A stretch of DNA of 64,000 nt from Halobacillus karajensis (lineage in GTDB: Bacteria; Bacillota; Bacilli; Bacillales; Halobacillaceae): NCBI RefSeq assembly GCF_900108515.1, contig NZ_FNWW01000010.1, forward strand, positions 40,713 through 104,712, written 5' to 3'. The position numbers were made by a program, and so were the translations under genes. Positions 47,595-57,342 of the stretch are shown here, piece by piece. How positions within the stretch are numbered: the stretch's first letter is position 1; each line of letters begins with the position of its first letter. A model generated the notes under the pieces. It was not told the DNA's origin. It saw nothing but the letters and a program-made list of their open reading frames with translations, and did not search any database.

Positions 47595-48821
47595 TTGGAA
47601 AACAAAGTCAGTCGGTGGTGCCTTGTCAGTATGGCATCCATCCCGTTAGTCATGACACTTGGAAATTCAATGCTGATCCCCGTTCTTCCGATTTTTGAGA
47701 AAAAGGTAGGCATTACATCCTTCCAGTCCAGTACTATCATTACAAGTTATTCGGTAGCAGCCATTTTCCTTATTCCTGTAGCTGGTTATTTATCAGATCG
47801 CTTTGGAAGAAAAATCGTGATTCTTCCTAGTTTGGTCTTGGCTTTTATCGGCGGACTCATTGCTGGATTCTCCTCGTGGAAGGTAGACGATCCATTCATA
47901 TGGATCACCATTGGGAGGGTCCTCCAAGGAATTGGAGCAGCTGGAGCAACACCGATTATATTGCCTCTAGTCGGGGATTTATACAAAGGTGATGATGAGA
48001 AGGCAAGCTCATGTCTTGGTATCATTGAAACATCTAATACTTTTGGAAAAGTGCTTAGTCCTATTCTTGGTTCCTTGTTTGCGGTTTTTTTATGGTTTTT
48101 GCCGTTCTTTTCTATTTCCTTTTTCAGTTTAATTTCTATTATCCTCGTCTTCTTTTTTATAAAGGTCCCAAAAGGGGAGGAAGAAGAACCACAGCCGTTT
48201 AAACAGTTTCTTCAAAAAACAAAGGATATTTTTAAACAGGAAGGAAAGTGGCTGTATCCTGTTTTTCTGCTTGGTGTTTATGCCATGCTCGTTTTATTTG
48301 CGGTGCTTTTTTTCATGTCGGATATTCTTGAGAAAATCCATCAAATCAAAGGTGTGAAGAAAGGCTTCGTTCTTGCTATTCCATTGTTTACATTATGTAT
48401 AGCCGCTTTTGTAACAGGAAAGAAAATCAAGGGTGATACCGCAGTGATGAAGTGGGTACTCGTGATCGCCTTGATAATGATGTCGGCAAGCGTGGTATTC
48501 GTGGGCTATGTGAGTGAGAAAATAATACTCCTTTTAATTGTTACGAGTGTATTAGGCACAGCCATAGGTGGAATGCTGCCAACGCTTGATGCATTGATTA
48601 CAGAAGGAATTGAAAAAGGAGAACGAGGCACGATCACTTCCTTTTACAGTTCATCAAGGTTTATAGGGGTAGCGGCTGGTCCTCCGGTTATGTCGCTTCT
48701 TATGAAAGAGTATTTAAATATGGGCTATATGGCTGGTGGAGCGATAGGAGCTATACTATTATTGATCGTTTGGTTCTTAATCAAGCCTGAGAAAAGAGCA
48801 AATAAAACAAAAAATGCATAA
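47595..48821 (+). CDS. MFS transporter (drug efflux type)
   Basis: About 408 residues with twelve hydrophobic segments. MFS motif A is GYLSDRFGRKIV near residue 65; the first segment carries MTLGNSMLIPVLPIFE, and GRVLQGIGAAGATPIILPLVGD (motif B and C region) fits the DHA1 drug:proton antiporters. Substrate unknown. AGGAGG (47582-47587) is only 1 base from ATG 47589, so the TTG at 47595 is the likelier start. Confidence 0.85.
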   Translation: MENKVSRWCLVSMASIPLVMTLGNSMLIPVLPIFEKKVGITSFQSSTIITSYSVAAIFLIPVAGYLSDRFGRKIVILPSLVLAFIGGLIAGFSSWKVDDPFIWITIGRVLQGIGAAGATPIILPLVGDLYKGDDEKASSCLGIIETSNTFGKVLSPILGSLFAVFLWFLPFFSISFFSLISIILVFFFIKVPKGEEEEPQPFKQFLQKTKDIFKQEGKWLYPVFLLGVYAMLVLFAVLFFMSDILEKIHQIKGVKKGFVLAIPLFTLCIAAFVTGKKIKGDTAVMKWVLVIALIMMSASVVFVGYVSEKIILLLIVTSVLGTAIGGMLPTLDALITEGIEKGERGTITSFYSSSRFIGVAAGPPVMSLLMKEYLNMGYMAGGAIGAILLLIVWFLIKPEKRANKTKNA

Positions 48822-48822
48822 A

Positions 48823-48860
48823 AGAACGCCTACGCAGACCGCGTGAGGCGTTTTCTTTTT
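48823..48860 (+). terminator. Bidirectional terminator, MFS / brxA
   Basis: AACGCCT.CGC pairs with GCGTGAGGCGTT; T-rich on both sides. Confidence 0.8.
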
Positions 48861-49288
48861 TAGCAATATTGATTGTAAGCGTTCGTTAAATTTGCGACAA
48901 TTTCTTCTACTTCATAATCCTCAATTTCTTCACGGGGAATGAAGTGGAGAACCTGTCCATCTTTCAAAAGAGCCATTGATGGAGAAGAGGGCTCATAGCC
49001 TTCTAGATAATCACGCATGCGTGAAGTCGCTTCGCGATCTTGACCAGCAAAAACAGTAACAAGGTTTTCCGGCCGTTTTTCGTTGTTTAACGACTCTCGT
49101 GCGGACGGACGAGCAAGTCCAGCAGCACAACCACACACAGAGTTGATAACAACAAGGGAAGTCCCTTTTGTTTCACTTATGAATGTGTCGACCTCCTCTG
49201 GCGTTGTCAGTTCAGTAAAGCCGGCATTTGTCAGCTCATCACGCATCGGCTGGGAAATTTCTTTCATATATGCTTCATATGGGTTCAT
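48860..49288 (-). CDS. brxA: Bacilliredoxin BrxA (YphP)
   Basis: A 142-residue thioredoxin-fold protein with the family motif CGC at residues 52-54 (VVINSVCGCAAGLARP), VTVFAGQDREAT and EPSSPSMALLKDG. It removes bacillithiol from proteins after oxidative stress. Resemblance to YphP, including the C-terminal Cys, favours BrxA over its paralogue BrxB. An AGGAGG site precedes the ATG. It follows the CvfC-like gene by 15 bases, so they form one unit. Confidence 0.9.
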   Translation of the reverse strand: MNPYEAYMKEISQPMRDELTNAGFTELTTPEEVDTFISETKGTSLVVINSVCGCAAGLARPSARESLNNEKRPENLVTVFAGQDREATSRMRDYLEGYEPSSPSMALLKDGQVLHFIPREEIEDYEVEEIVANLTNAYNQYC

Positions 49289-49303
49289 ACTATTGGCCTC
49301 CTA

Positions 49304-50443
49304 TTATTGTTTTTTCTTTGTGGCTTGAGTCATTTGGTGCCACACAGACCCTTTCGCTTCTTCGCCGCCCTCAATTCGTTCGATGGCCATGTTTATCTGC
49401 ATACGAACTTCGAATTCAGGATCATTTGCAGCTTCCTTAAGGGCAGGCAGGGCTGCTTCGTCACCAAGCTCATATAAAAACATCGCGGCACGCCAGCGGA
49501 CGAGTTTATTTGAATCTGAGAGCGACTCGATCATCCTTGGCATCGCTTCCTTGAATCCAAGGTCAGAGATACAATCACCGGCTGTCCGACGAACGGTGAC
49601 TGACTTGTCATGAAGGGCTTTGTAAAGGTAGGGGAGGGTTTCCAATTCTTCAATCATACCTAAATAGGCGGTGGCAAGTCTGCGAATGGATGCTTTTTCA
49701 TCATCCAGCGCTTTGTCCAGTACCCGGTAATCCTCTGCACTAGGCTCCATACGGTCTAAAGCCGCATAACGAACTTTCCAATCGTCATGATCCAGTGTTT
49801 CTAAGCTGATCTTCGACCGACCCTCTTTTTTTTCGACTTTATCCGTGTCTTGATCAAACGCTTGTTTAACAAGGGATTCCAGTCGATCTTCGTCATAACT
49901 GGCTGAAAGCTCTTCTTTCACCTGTTCGCCAATCTCTGCAACATCCCCATAACGTGGGTTCTGCTCTACCCACTTTCGCTCCATGATCATGTTCGGAGAA
50001 GCAGGGGATGCTTTCATTGCAGCTTCCATAAATCTCTCTGGAAGTCCGACTCGCGTTTCCTCTTCCCCTTCTTCCAATTTCACTTGCATGGGAAGTCCGC
50101 GGAACATTTGAACGAACACACGTACTTCCCCGAAATGTTCATCTGGTTGTTCTTGTTTACTTCCAGAAGGATCTTCCGTCGTCTGTGCCCCGAAGATCTG
50201 ACGTACCTCTGGGAGAATCGCTTCCCATGCGATGCGTCCATTTCTTTCTAAAGCAATGAAATCCGTGACATGATATAGTCCTTTTACCCCTTCGATTTCA
50301 AAAAGTTGTTGTACGAAATCCGGTGCCTCATGAATCTCATCGCCTTTTTTATAGTTATGAGTCTCGCCATCCGGTAAAGTTTGGTTCAAGTTGATTTTCA
50401 TCGAATTCGGACTTGGTGTCGGTTCAATGGATACAATTTTCAC
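49304..50443 (-). CDS. CvfC/YpgR-type protein: Nfu N-terminal domain plus HEAT repeats
   Basis: A 379-residue protein. Residues 1-90 resemble the N-terminal domain of Nfu iron-sulfur scaffolds (PTPSPNSMKINLNQTLPDGE, GVKGLYHVTDFIALER). After a charged linker, residues 200-365 form HEAT-like helical repeats (DDWKVRYAALDRM, KSVTVRRTAGDCISDLG, NKLVRWRAAMFLYELGDEAAL). The Staphylococcus counterpart is called conserved virulence factor C; molecular role unclear. Start is GTG with AAGGGGG 9 bases upstream. It is co-transcribed with brxA. Confidence 0.82.
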   Translation of the reverse strand: MKIVSIEPTPSPNSMKINLNQTLPDGETHNYKKGDEIHEAPDFVQQLFEIEGVKGLYHVTDFIALERNGRIAWEAILPEVRQIFGAQTTEDPSGSKQEQPDEHFGEVRVFVQMFRGLPMQVKLEEGEEETRVGLPERFMEAAMKASPASPNMIMERKWVEQNPRYGDVAEIGEQVKEELSASYDEDRLESLVKQAFDQDTDKVEKKEGRSKISLETLDHDDWKVRYAALDRMEPSAEDYRVLDKALDDEKASIRRLATAYLGMIEELETLPYLYKALHDKSVTVRRTAGDCISDLGFKEAMPRMIESLSDSNKLVRWRAAMFLYELGDEAALPALKEAANDPEFEVRMQINMAIERIEGGEEAKGSVWHQMTQATKKKQ

Positions 50444-50660
50444 TGATTATAACCCCCTTAACGCTCGAATAAAATACGGTCCAGTTCCGAGGGATCCGCC
50501 CTCATTTCCATACACTCATTTTATCAAAGATCGTACTATGCATCCATGAATCATGTTTGGAAGGTTATAAATGATGGTTTGTAAAGTTTTTCTTAAATGA
50601 TGAAACCTTACACGTCTTATATCGTAAACTAGGTGTGTTGATTTAAAGGGAGGGTGCAGG

Positions 50661-51581
50661 ATGACTGAACCTGTTATGAAGCTGAAAAATGTGAAAAAGA
50701 CAATTGGGAAAAAGGAGATTATCAAAGGGTTGAACTTTGATATATACGGAGGCGAAGTTTTTGGCTTTCTTGGCCCTAATGGGGCTGGAAAAACGACGAC
50801 GATCCGAATGATGGTTGGATTGATGAACATGTCAGCTGGTGATGTCCTTATCAAAGGGCGTAGCATTAATAAAGAGTTTAAGGAAGCCATCCGTCATGTG
50901 GGAGGAATCGTTGAGAACCCCGAAATGTATCCATTTATGAGCGGGTGGAAAAACCTCGTCCATTACGCGAGGATGATGCCTGATATCACGGAAGAACGAA
51001 TTATACAAGTCGTCCGGTTGGTAGGGTTGGAAAATAGAATAAAGGAGAAGGTGGGGAAATATTCGCTCGGTATGAGGCAGCGTCTCGGAATTGCCCAAGC
51101 GCTCTTACACAACCCATCTGTGTTGATTCTTGATGAACCTACAAATGGTTTAGACCCTTCAGGAATAAGGGAAATCAGGGCATATATTAGGGAGTTGGCA
51201 GAAGAAGAAGGCGTAGCCGTGATTGTATCCAGTCATATTCTATCGGAGATGGAGATGATGTGCGACAGAATCGGAATTATTAAAAACGGGGAACTGATTG
51301 CCATTCAATCCGTTACGGATGCCTTACAACAAACAGATGAAAAAGAAGTGTCGATCGAAGCGGCTCCTGTGGATGAAGCGAAGGCCGCTCTTCAGGAACT
51401 GACCGGAAGGAATGTTCAACTAAATGGTAATGTATTGACATTTACCATTGAGAAGGAAATGATTCCTAAGGTTGTTACAGATCTCGTACATAAGCAGATT
51501 CAGATTTATGGGGTCCACGCCAATCGCTCGACGCTGGAAGATAAATTCTTAGACTTGATTGGAGAGGGAGTCATTGAGTAA
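50661..51581 (+). CDS. ABC transporter ATP-binding protein (bacitracin/lantibiotic-type)
   Basis: 306 residues: Walker A FLGPNGAGKTTTIRM near residue 40, signature YSLGMRQRLGIAQ near 138, Walker B VLILDEPTNGLDPSG near 155, switch His in VSSHILSEME. The BcrA/NatA-like layout has a 90-residue C-terminal tail. It overlaps the permease gene by 8 bases. Substrate not readable. Confidence 0.9.
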   Translation: MTEPVMKLKNVKKTIGKKEIIKGLNFDIYGGEVFGFLGPNGAGKTTTIRMMVGLMNMSAGDVLIKGRSINKEFKEAIRHVGGIVENPEMYPFMSGWKNLVHYARMMPDITEERIIQVVRLVGLENRIKEKVGKYSLGMRQRLGIAQALLHNPSVLILDEPTNGLDPSGIREIRAYIRELAEEEGVAVIVSSHILSEMEMMCDRIGIIKNGELIAIQSVTDALQQTDEKEVSIEAAPVDEAKAALQELTGRNVQLNGNVLTFTIEKEMIPKVVTDLVHKQIQIYGVHANRSTLEDKFLDLIGEGVIE

Positions 51582-52530
51582 CTTTTTTCAATTGATCAGA
51601 AACGAACATATGAAGCTCTACAGCCAAAAAGCGACGTGGATTATGGCTGCCATATTAGTGGTCCTTGTCATAGGCATGGGAGGCTTGTTTAAGATTGACG
51701 AAGCGATAACGGGTGGGGAAGTCCCAACAGGGGACAATTGGAAAGAAGAGTTGCAGCAGCAGAATGAGCAATTGATGTCACAAGAAGGCCAAGCTCAGGA
51801 AGTGGCCTATCCTGGTTATACAAATGTGGAGGAAAATCAGTACCGAATAGAAAATGACCTCCCGCCTACCGAATACAATGCATGGGATTTTGTCCGTGAT
51901 AACCGCGGGTTCGTCGCTCTTGTCAGCTTGTTCACGATTATCGTAGCGGCTGGGATCACGGCAAATGAATTCAGGTGGGGAACCATTAAACTTTTACTGA
52001 TCCGACCAATTTCCAGAACAAAAATCCTTTTGGCTAAGTATGTATCTGTTGTCATTTATGCCTTGACGATGCTAGTTTTGCTTTATGTGCTATCCTTTAT
52101 CATAGGCGTGATATTCTTCGGAATGGATAGCTTTTCTCAGACGTATGTATATAACCAGGCTGGAGAAATCAAAGATGCGGGCATTTTTGCATTTACTGTT
52201 TCACAATATATGCTTAGTTTTGTAGAATTAATTATGATGGCTACGTTCGCTTTTATGATCGCTTCGGTGTTCCGAAATACTTCACTAGCCATCGGACTGG
52301 CTATTTTCCTAATGATGGCTGGAAGTTCAATCGTTCTTTTCTTTATGAATAAAGAGTGGGCAAAATATATCTTGTTCGCCAATACCGATTTAACCCAGTT
52401 TATGGAAGGAACACCGATGGTAGCAGATCTTACCTTAGGGTTTTCCATTACCGTTATAGCGGTATATTATCTAGTATTCCTGCTTTTATCCTGGTTTTTC
52501 TTCACGAAGAGTGACGTAGCAGGTTCCTAA
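51574..52530 (+). CDS. ABC-2 permease subunit
   Basis: About 318 residues: an N-terminal TM, a large outer loop (about 45-110) and five further TMs, as in ABC-2 permeases; GTIKLLLIRPISRTKILLAKY is the typical coupling stretch. TTG 51574 after GGAGAGG is preferred to TTG 51559. It works with the preceding ATPase. Confidence 0.88.
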   Translation: MSNFFQLIRNEHMKLYSQKATWIMAAILVVLVIGMGGLFKIDEAITGGEVPTGDNWKEELQQQNEQLMSQEGQAQEVAYPGYTNVEENQYRIENDLPPTEYNAWDFVRDNRGFVALVSLFTIIVAAGITANEFRWGTIKLLLIRPISRTKILLAKYVSVVIYALTMLVLLYVLSFIIGVIFFGMDSFSQTYVYNQAGEIKDAGIFAFTVSQYMLSFVELIMMATFAFMIASVFRNTSLAIGLAIFLMMAGSSIVLFFMNKEWAKYILFANTDLTQFMEGTPMVADLTLGFSITVIAVYYLVFLLLSWFFFTKSDVAGS

Positions 52531-52546
52531 TAAAGGAGGAGAAAAA

Positions 52547-52993
52547 ATGAAACGTACTGTAGAAATCGTTCTGACCATTATCGGGATGGTCCTTTTCGGC
52601 CTGCCGGTTCTTGTGAGTAGTATTTTGCTGAATACGAAAGATAACCCGCAAGTCAAACAAGAGCTTGAAAACTTCATGAATTCCCCTGAAATGCAGATGG
52701 AGGGACAAGAATCGATGCCTGAAATAAGCCAGATGATTGATGCAATGGGCTCGTTCGCTATGTTTGTGTTGATCGCAGCCCTGATTGCGATCGGTCTGGG
52801 AATTCTTTCTGCTCTCTTTCTTAAAGGGAACAAGAAACCGAAAGCAGCAGGTATTATTTTGATTGTAACCGCCATTATTTTCACGTTTGCTACTGTCTTT
52901 ATTGGCGTTTTCGGAGGGGCCGTTTACCTGATCGCAGGAATTGTTGCCCTTGTCCGCAAACCGAAAAATCCGGCCGAAGAAATAAGCGATTAA
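52547..52993 (+). CDS. DUF4064-like small membrane protein
   Basis: 148 residues with four hydrophobic segments (about 8-28, 68-92, 98-116, 118-135) and a polar loop with NTKDNPQVKQELENF between the first two. It starts 17 bases after the permease with an AAAGGAGG site, so it belongs to the ABC operon. Function unknown. Confidence 0.75.
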   Translation: MKRTVEIVLTIIGMVLFGLPVLVSSILLNTKDNPQVKQELENFMNSPEMQMEGQESMPEISQMIDAMGSFAMFVLIAALIAIGLGILSALFLKGNKKPKAAGIILIVTAIIFTFATVFIGVFGGAVYLIAGIVALVRKPKNPAEEISD

Positions 52994-53034
52994 AGTAAGA
53001 AAGACGCAGCTCCAGGGCTGCGTCTTTCTTACTG
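52993..53034 (+). terminator. Intrinsic terminator of the ABC operon
   Basis: Perfect 16-bp stem GTAAGAAAGACGCAGC / GCTGCGTCTTTCTTAC. Confidence 0.85.
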
Positions 53035-53087
53035 TTCAGATCAACAACTTCTTTTCCCTTCGTGCTTTCGCTATAGGGTCATTATTT

Positions 53088-53261
53088 TTAATCCATGTAG
53101 CGGTTCATGTCATCGACTTCCGCTACCTGACGGTCATACACGCTGCCCTCTTGAGGGCGAAGACCGCTCCCTCCACATACTTTACATGTATAACGCCACT
53201 CTTCATCATCCATAAGCAGCCCTTCACCATCACAGGCAAGGCAAAATTCATCTCTAGGCAT
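53088..53261 (-). CDS. Small DnaJ-type zinc-finger protein
   Basis: 57 residues with two CxxCxGxG units: CLACDGEG near residue 8 and CKVCGGSG near 27, the pattern of the DnaJ cysteine-rich region, so it likely binds one zinc. AAGAGGG, 6 bases before ATG 53261, selects this start over two upstream ones. Role unknown. Confidence 0.7.
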   Translation of the reverse strand: MPRDEFCLACDGEGLLMDDEEWRYTCKVCGGSGLRPQEGSVYDRQVAEVDDMNRYMD

Positions 53262-53373
53262 GCTCATCCCTCTTTTCCTTGTTTTTCTTACCATCTCTCA
53301 AAGTAATCATCTTATACAGAGGGGATTACGTTGTTTATGAAACGGGAATGTGTGAATCATTGGAGGGATGACC

Positions 53374-54261
53374 ATGGACAGTGAGGAAAATATGCGTCAG
53401 TCAGAAGTAAATAAAAACAAAGAAACAGATACTAAACAAACAATAGATCATCCTGGACGGCAGTTTTACCTCCCGTCACAGATCGTGGATGAATTCGGGG
53501 AAAAGGGAAGGGACCATCTCCATAAGCCTTTTCGAGCCCAGTTTTTGCTTGCTCTTACGGCTGGTTCTTTTATGACCTTCGGTGCCGTGTTCTCCGTTTT
53601 ACTTGCCGTCGGTATAGAAACAAAAGGTATTTACCATTTATTATCAGGACTTGGTTTCTCAGCCGGTTATTCAATGGTGTTTATATCCGGTGCTGTCCTT
53701 TTTACAGAAATTAATGTTCTTCTTCCATCTTATTTGTTCAATAAGTCAGGATTGATGAAAAAGAGTATCTATAAATTTTGGATATCTTCGTATATTGGAA
53801 ATATTATTGGTGCCTTTTTGGTGGCGGTTTTAATTCAGTGGTCAGGATCTTTTGCCGGTACTTTCTATCCAGAGCTGGATTTGTACTTGGAGCACAAAAT
53901 GAAGTTCATGGATCACGGGGTAAAAGGCTGGTTTCAAGTTCTGATTTCGGGTGTGATCGCGAACTGGCTTATTGGGATGGCCGCTTTTTTGACCACTTCT
54001 GCCCGGGATTTAACAGGTAAGATTCTCGGCACAGCCCTTCCTGTTGTTCTTTTCGTTGCTGGAAATTTCCAGCACAGTGCAGCGAACATGGGATATTTCA
54101 GTATGGGCGTGCTGGCATCTGACAAATACTCCTGGTATGAATATATTTTATTTAATCTCGTACCTGCTAGTATCGGAAATTTGATCGGAGGAGCTATCTT
54201 AGTCTCCTTATTGTTCTCTTATGCTTATAAAGAAGATATCCAGACATCTTTGGGGAAGTAG
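53374..54261 (+). CDS. Formate/nitrite transporter (FNT) family channel
   Basis: About 295 residues with six hydrophobic segments after a 60-residue polar N-terminus. FNT features: FRAQFLLALTAGSFMTFGAVF, FISGAVLFTEIN near 110, GVIANWLIGMAAFL near 195 and GNFQHSAANMGYFSMG near 230, which holds the pore-lining His. Carries formate, nitrite or hydrosulfide. GGAGGG fits ATG 53374 better than 53368. Confidence 0.85.
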   Translation: MDSEENMRQSEVNKNKETDTKQTIDHPGRQFYLPSQIVDEFGEKGRDHLHKPFRAQFLLALTAGSFMTFGAVFSVLLAVGIETKGIYHLLSGLGFSAGYSMVFISGAVLFTEINVLLPSYLFNKSGLMKKSIYKFWISSYIGNIIGAFLVAVLIQWSGSFAGTFYPELDLYLEHKMKFMDHGVKGWFQVLISGVIANWLIGMAAFLTTSARDLTGKILGTALPVVLFVAGNFQHSAANMGYFSMGVLASDKYSWYEYILFNLVPASIGNLIGGAILVSLLFSYAYKEDIQTSLGK

Positions 54262-54281
54262 AATAAAAAGGAGGTAAAACG

Positions 54282-54974
54282 ATGAAACAAATCATAGCCA
54301 TGGGCGGAGGGGGATTTTCAATGGAACCGGAGAACCCTTTACTCGATGATTATATTTTAGCCCAAGCAGAGAAAGAAAAGCCGAAGGTATGTTTCGTTCC
54401 GACGGCTAGTGGTGATTCTGATTCTTATATCCAACGTTTTTACGATGCGTTTAATCAGAAGGCGGAAACTTCTCATCTCTCCCTATTTAAGCCACCGGTG
54501 AGAGATTTACGCCTATTTTTACTGGAACAGGATATCGTTTATGTAGGAGGGGGGTCAACCAAAAATCTTCTCGTTCTCTGGCGTGAGTGGGGGATTGATG
54601 AGATTTTAAAAGAAGCATGGGAAAAGGGAGTCATCCTTGTTGGAATTAGTGCTGGGGCCATTTGCTGGTTTGATGAAGGGGTAACGGATTCATATGGAGA
54701 TCAGCTTGAACCGATTCCCTGCCTGGGGTTTCTTCCAGGTAGCTGCTGTCCTCATTATGATGGAGAAGTAGAACGGCGTCCGGCTTATACAACTTTAATT
54801 AAAGAGGGTTCTATACGCCCTGGATACGCCCTTGATGATGGGGCAGCGATTCACTTTATCGATATAGACCCTGCGAAGTATATAAGTTCGCGATCTTCTG
54901 CGAAAGGTTTTTATGTGAGGGTAGAAGAGAAAGAGGTTGAGGAAAATAGGCTGAATATGGATTATTTAGGATAG
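54282..54974 (+). CDS. Peptidase E-like protein, family S51
   Basis: 230 residues. The nucleophile elbow GISAGAICW near residue 122 has the catalytic Ser; YVGGGSTKNLL near 88 and CCPHYDGE near 157 match the class I amidotransferase-like fold of peptidase E, which cleaves Asp-X dipeptides, though cyanophycinase-like roles are also found. AAGGAGG precedes the ATG. Confidence 0.82.
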   Translation: MKQIIAMGGGGFSMEPENPLLDDYILAQAEKEKPKVCFVPTASGDSDSYIQRFYDAFNQKAETSHLSLFKPPVRDLRLFLLEQDIVYVGGGSTKNLLVLWREWGIDEILKEAWEKGVILVGISAGAICWFDEGVTDSYGDQLEPIPCLGFLPGSCCPHYDGEVERRPAYTTLIKEGSIRPGYALDDGAAIHFIDIDPAKYISSRSSAKGFYVRVEEKEVEENRLNMDYLG

Positions 54975-55018
54975 ACAAAACCCTTGTGCCAATGCTGGCA
55001 CAAGGGTTTTGTAATATT
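54973..55018 (+). terminator. Bidirectional terminator, S51 peptidase / katA
   Basis: ACAAAACCCTTGTGCC pairs perfectly with GGCACAAGGGTTTTGT. Confidence 0.88.
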
Positions 55019-56491
55019 TTAGGCCTGATGTACTTCTTGTGGAACGTTTAAACGAAGGCCATCCGCTACACGTTGCCCGTATTCCGGGTCCGCTTTATAG
55101 AAGTGTTTAATCTGACGGAGCTTAATTTCGTCGTTTTCTACAGGTTGCATAGAATCTACGATGTTTTTGACAAGGCGACTGCGTTCTCCATCATCCATCA
55201 TACGGTAAAGATCACCAGCTTGTGTGTAATGATCGTTATGATCATATTCTACACTAGCAGCAGCACCACTTACTTTAAAGGAAGCTGGTTTACTTTCCGG
55301 TATTTCTTCTGGCCCTCCGAAGCTGTTTGGTTCATAGTTAGGCTGAACACCACCGTTACCATCGAAACGCATGAAACCATCACGCTGGTGATTGTTCACT
55401 TGGGCACGTGGGCGGTTGATAGGCAGAGCATCATGATTAGCTCCTACACGATAACGGTGGGCATCAGAGTAAGCAAATAATCGGCCCTGCAGCATTTTAT
55501 CAGGAGAAGGTTCAATTCCTGGGACAAGTGTTCCAGGAGAGAATGTCACCTGTTCTACTTCTGCAAAGTAGTTTTTCGGGTTTTGGTCAAGGACCATGCG
55601 TCCAACTTCGATGAGCGGATAGTCTTTGTGTGACCATACTTTTGTGACGTCAAAGGGATCGAAACGGTACGTGTCAGCATCTTTGATTGGCATAATCTGA
55701 ACATATACTTTCCAAGAAGGGTAGTTCCCTTTTTCAATGGATTCGTAGAGATCCTGGGTTTTATAGTCAGGATTTTCACCAGCCATTCGTGTTCCTGTTT
55801 CTTCGCTAAGATTCTGGATTCCTTGTTCAGTCTTGAAGTGGTATTTTACCCAGACAGAATCGCCTTCTGCGTTTGTCCATTTAAAGGTATGACTTCCATA
55901 TCCATTCATATGTCGATATGTTGCTGGTATTCCCCGGTCTGAATGCAAGATTGTTACCTGATGTAAGGATTCAGGAGAAAGGGAGAAGAAATCCCAGACG
56001 GCATTAGGGTCCTTGCAGTTGGTTGCCGGGTTACGTTTTTGTGTATGGATGAAATCAGGGAATTTGATGGCATCACGGATAAAGAAGACAGGAGTATTAT
56101 TACCCACTAGATCATAGTTTCCTTCTTCTGTATAAAATTTGACTGCGAACCCCCGCGGGTCACGGACAGTATCGGCAGAACCCTTTTCCCCGGCTACTGT
56201 AGAGAAGCGTGTGAATAAAGGGGTACGTTTTCCGATTTCGTCCAAAAATTTGGCTTTGGTGTATTTGGAAACATCATTCGTTACTTCAAAATACCCATGG
56301 GCACCCGCGCCTTTGGCATGGACGACACGCTCAGGAATCCGCTCACGGTTGAAATGGGCGAGTTTTTCCAGCAAATGGACATCTTGTATAAGAGTAGGAC
56401 CACGGGACCCAGCGGTCATAGAGTTCTGATTGTCACCGACAGGAGCGCCGGTATTTGTAGTTAGAGAAGATTTATGGTTGTTTTCTGACAT
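55019..56491 (-). CDS. katA: Heme catalase, monofunctional
   Basis: 490 residues of a clade 3 small-subunit catalase. Distal His in [14 protein letters not shown] near residue 60, [27 protein letters not shown] follows as in the family, and the proximal heme Tyr is in [12 protein letters not shown] near 345. It destroys hydrogen peroxide in the cytosol. Upstream lie a consensus-like promoter and a PerR box, so peroxide induction is expected. GAGGTG precedes the ATG. Confidence 0.95.
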   Translation of the reverse strand: MSENNHKSSLTTNTGAPVGDNQNSMTAGSRGPTLIQDVHLLEKLAHFNRERIPERVVHAKGAGAHGYFEVTNDVSKYTKAKFLDEIGKRTPLFTRFSTVAGEKGSADTVRDPRGFAVKFYTEEGNYDLVGNNTPVFFIRDAIKFPDFIHTQKRNPATNCKDPNAVWDFFSLSPESLHQVTILHSDRGIPATYRHMNGYGSHTFKWTNAEGDSVWVKYHFKTEQGIQNLSEETGTRMAGENPDYKTQDLYESIEKGNYPSWKVYVQIMPIKDADTYRFDPFDVTKVWSHKDYPLIEVGRMVLDQNPKNYFAEVEQVTFSPGTLVPGIEPSPDKMLQGRLFAYSDAHRYRVGANHDALPINRPRAQVNNHQRDGFMRFDGNGGVQPNYEPNSFGGPEEIPESKPASFKVSGAAASVEYDHNDHYTQAGDLYRMMDDGERSRLVKNIVDSMQPVENDEIKLRQIKHFYKADPEYGQRVADGLRLNVPQEVHQA

Positions 56492-56531
56492 GAATATACA
56501 CCTCAGTTTTTTTAAATTGATTACACCCCTT

Positions 56532-56581
56532 ATTATAATAGCATTTTTATAAAAATCAATATCTATTTAAAATAATTATAA
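56532..56581 (-). promoter_or_regulatory. katA promoter with PerR box
   Basis: Minus strand: TTGATT (56554-56559), 16-base spacer, TATAAT (56532-56537). Just upstream, 56567-56581 reads TTATAATTATTTTAA, one mismatch from the PerR consensus TTATAATNATTATAA. Confidence 0.8.
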
Positions 56582-56629
56582 ATAAATAACCCTTAAAAAT
56601 GTTTTAAAGTGTATGGATGGAATAAATAA

Positions 56630-56670
56630 CCACACCAGGTCATCCAATATTTGGATGACCTGGTGTGGTG
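56630..56670. repeat. 41-bp palindrome, copy 2
   Basis: Perfect 18-base arms ACCACACCAGGTCATCCA and complement around ATATT. It differs from the copy at 2083-2123 at two positions only. It lies after the stop of the DinB-like gene and may be its terminator on the minus strand. Confidence 0.9.
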
Positions 56671-56683
56671 TTATATGGAACAA

Positions 56684-57154
56684 TCATTCGAAAAGAAGTA
56701 TTTCCGGGTCTTTTTTGTAGGTGTGGACTAACATAGCATGAAGTTGACCACGGTGATGGTACATATGAGACACAATCTGAATCAGCCACTCGAAACGAGT
56801 ATTGGTGACCCCCCACCAGGAAGTGGTTTTTGTGTAGAGATGTTCTTCGGTATAATTCTCAAATTGGGCTTTTAATTGCGAAAAATTTTCAAATAAACGT
56901 TCTAAAATTTCATCTTTTGTTTTCATTGATACCGTTTCATAGAAGCGCTCCATTTCTTCTTTAGAAGCCCCTTCTGTGATGTGACCATCAGCAGCTGGGA
57001 TTGCCGCGATATGCTCAAGCAGTTCTCCGATAGAATATTTGCCCTCTGTTGGTCTTAAGGCCAGATCCTCATCGGAAAGTTGACCAACCATTTCAGAGAT
57101 GGAAGCTATGACGATTTCTAATTGATGGAATGCGCTCTGACAATACATATTCAT
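56684..57154 (-). CDS. DinB/YfiT-fold protein
   Basis: 156 residues forming a four-helix bundle. Likely metal ligands are His in GELLEHIAAI near residue 48 and two His in HMYHHRGQLHAML near 131-139, the three-His DinB pattern. Often thiol transferases or bacillithiol-linked in Bacillaceae, but this is not shown by the sequence. The start has no strong site visible. Confidence 0.78.
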   Translation of the reverse strand: MNMYCQSAFHQLEIVIASISEMVGQLSDEDLALRPTEGKYSIGELLEHIAAIPAADGHITEGASKEEMERFYETVSMKTKDEILERLFENFSQLKAQFENYTEEHLYTKTTSWWGVTNTRFEWLIQIVSHMYHHRGQLHAMLVHTYKKDPEILLFE

Positions 57155-57342
57155 AGGAACACAACCTTATTAAAATTGTTATTCCTCCTCTTATTCTCCG
57201 GAGCCCGACTAAATCCCTTTTTAAAGCGGAAAACTACAATAAACGACGAAAAATTCCCTAGTCTCTTTTGCGTGTACACAAGTGCGGTCCTGCATTTTTG
57301 GAAGAAAAGACTAAGACATTCATTAATCATTTTAAAACGGCG

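Noticed and set aside
50661..52993. Lantibiotic immunity system
   Set aside because: The ATPase and permease resemble BcrAB-type exporters, but no biosynthetic or two-component genes are near, so no substrate is claimed.
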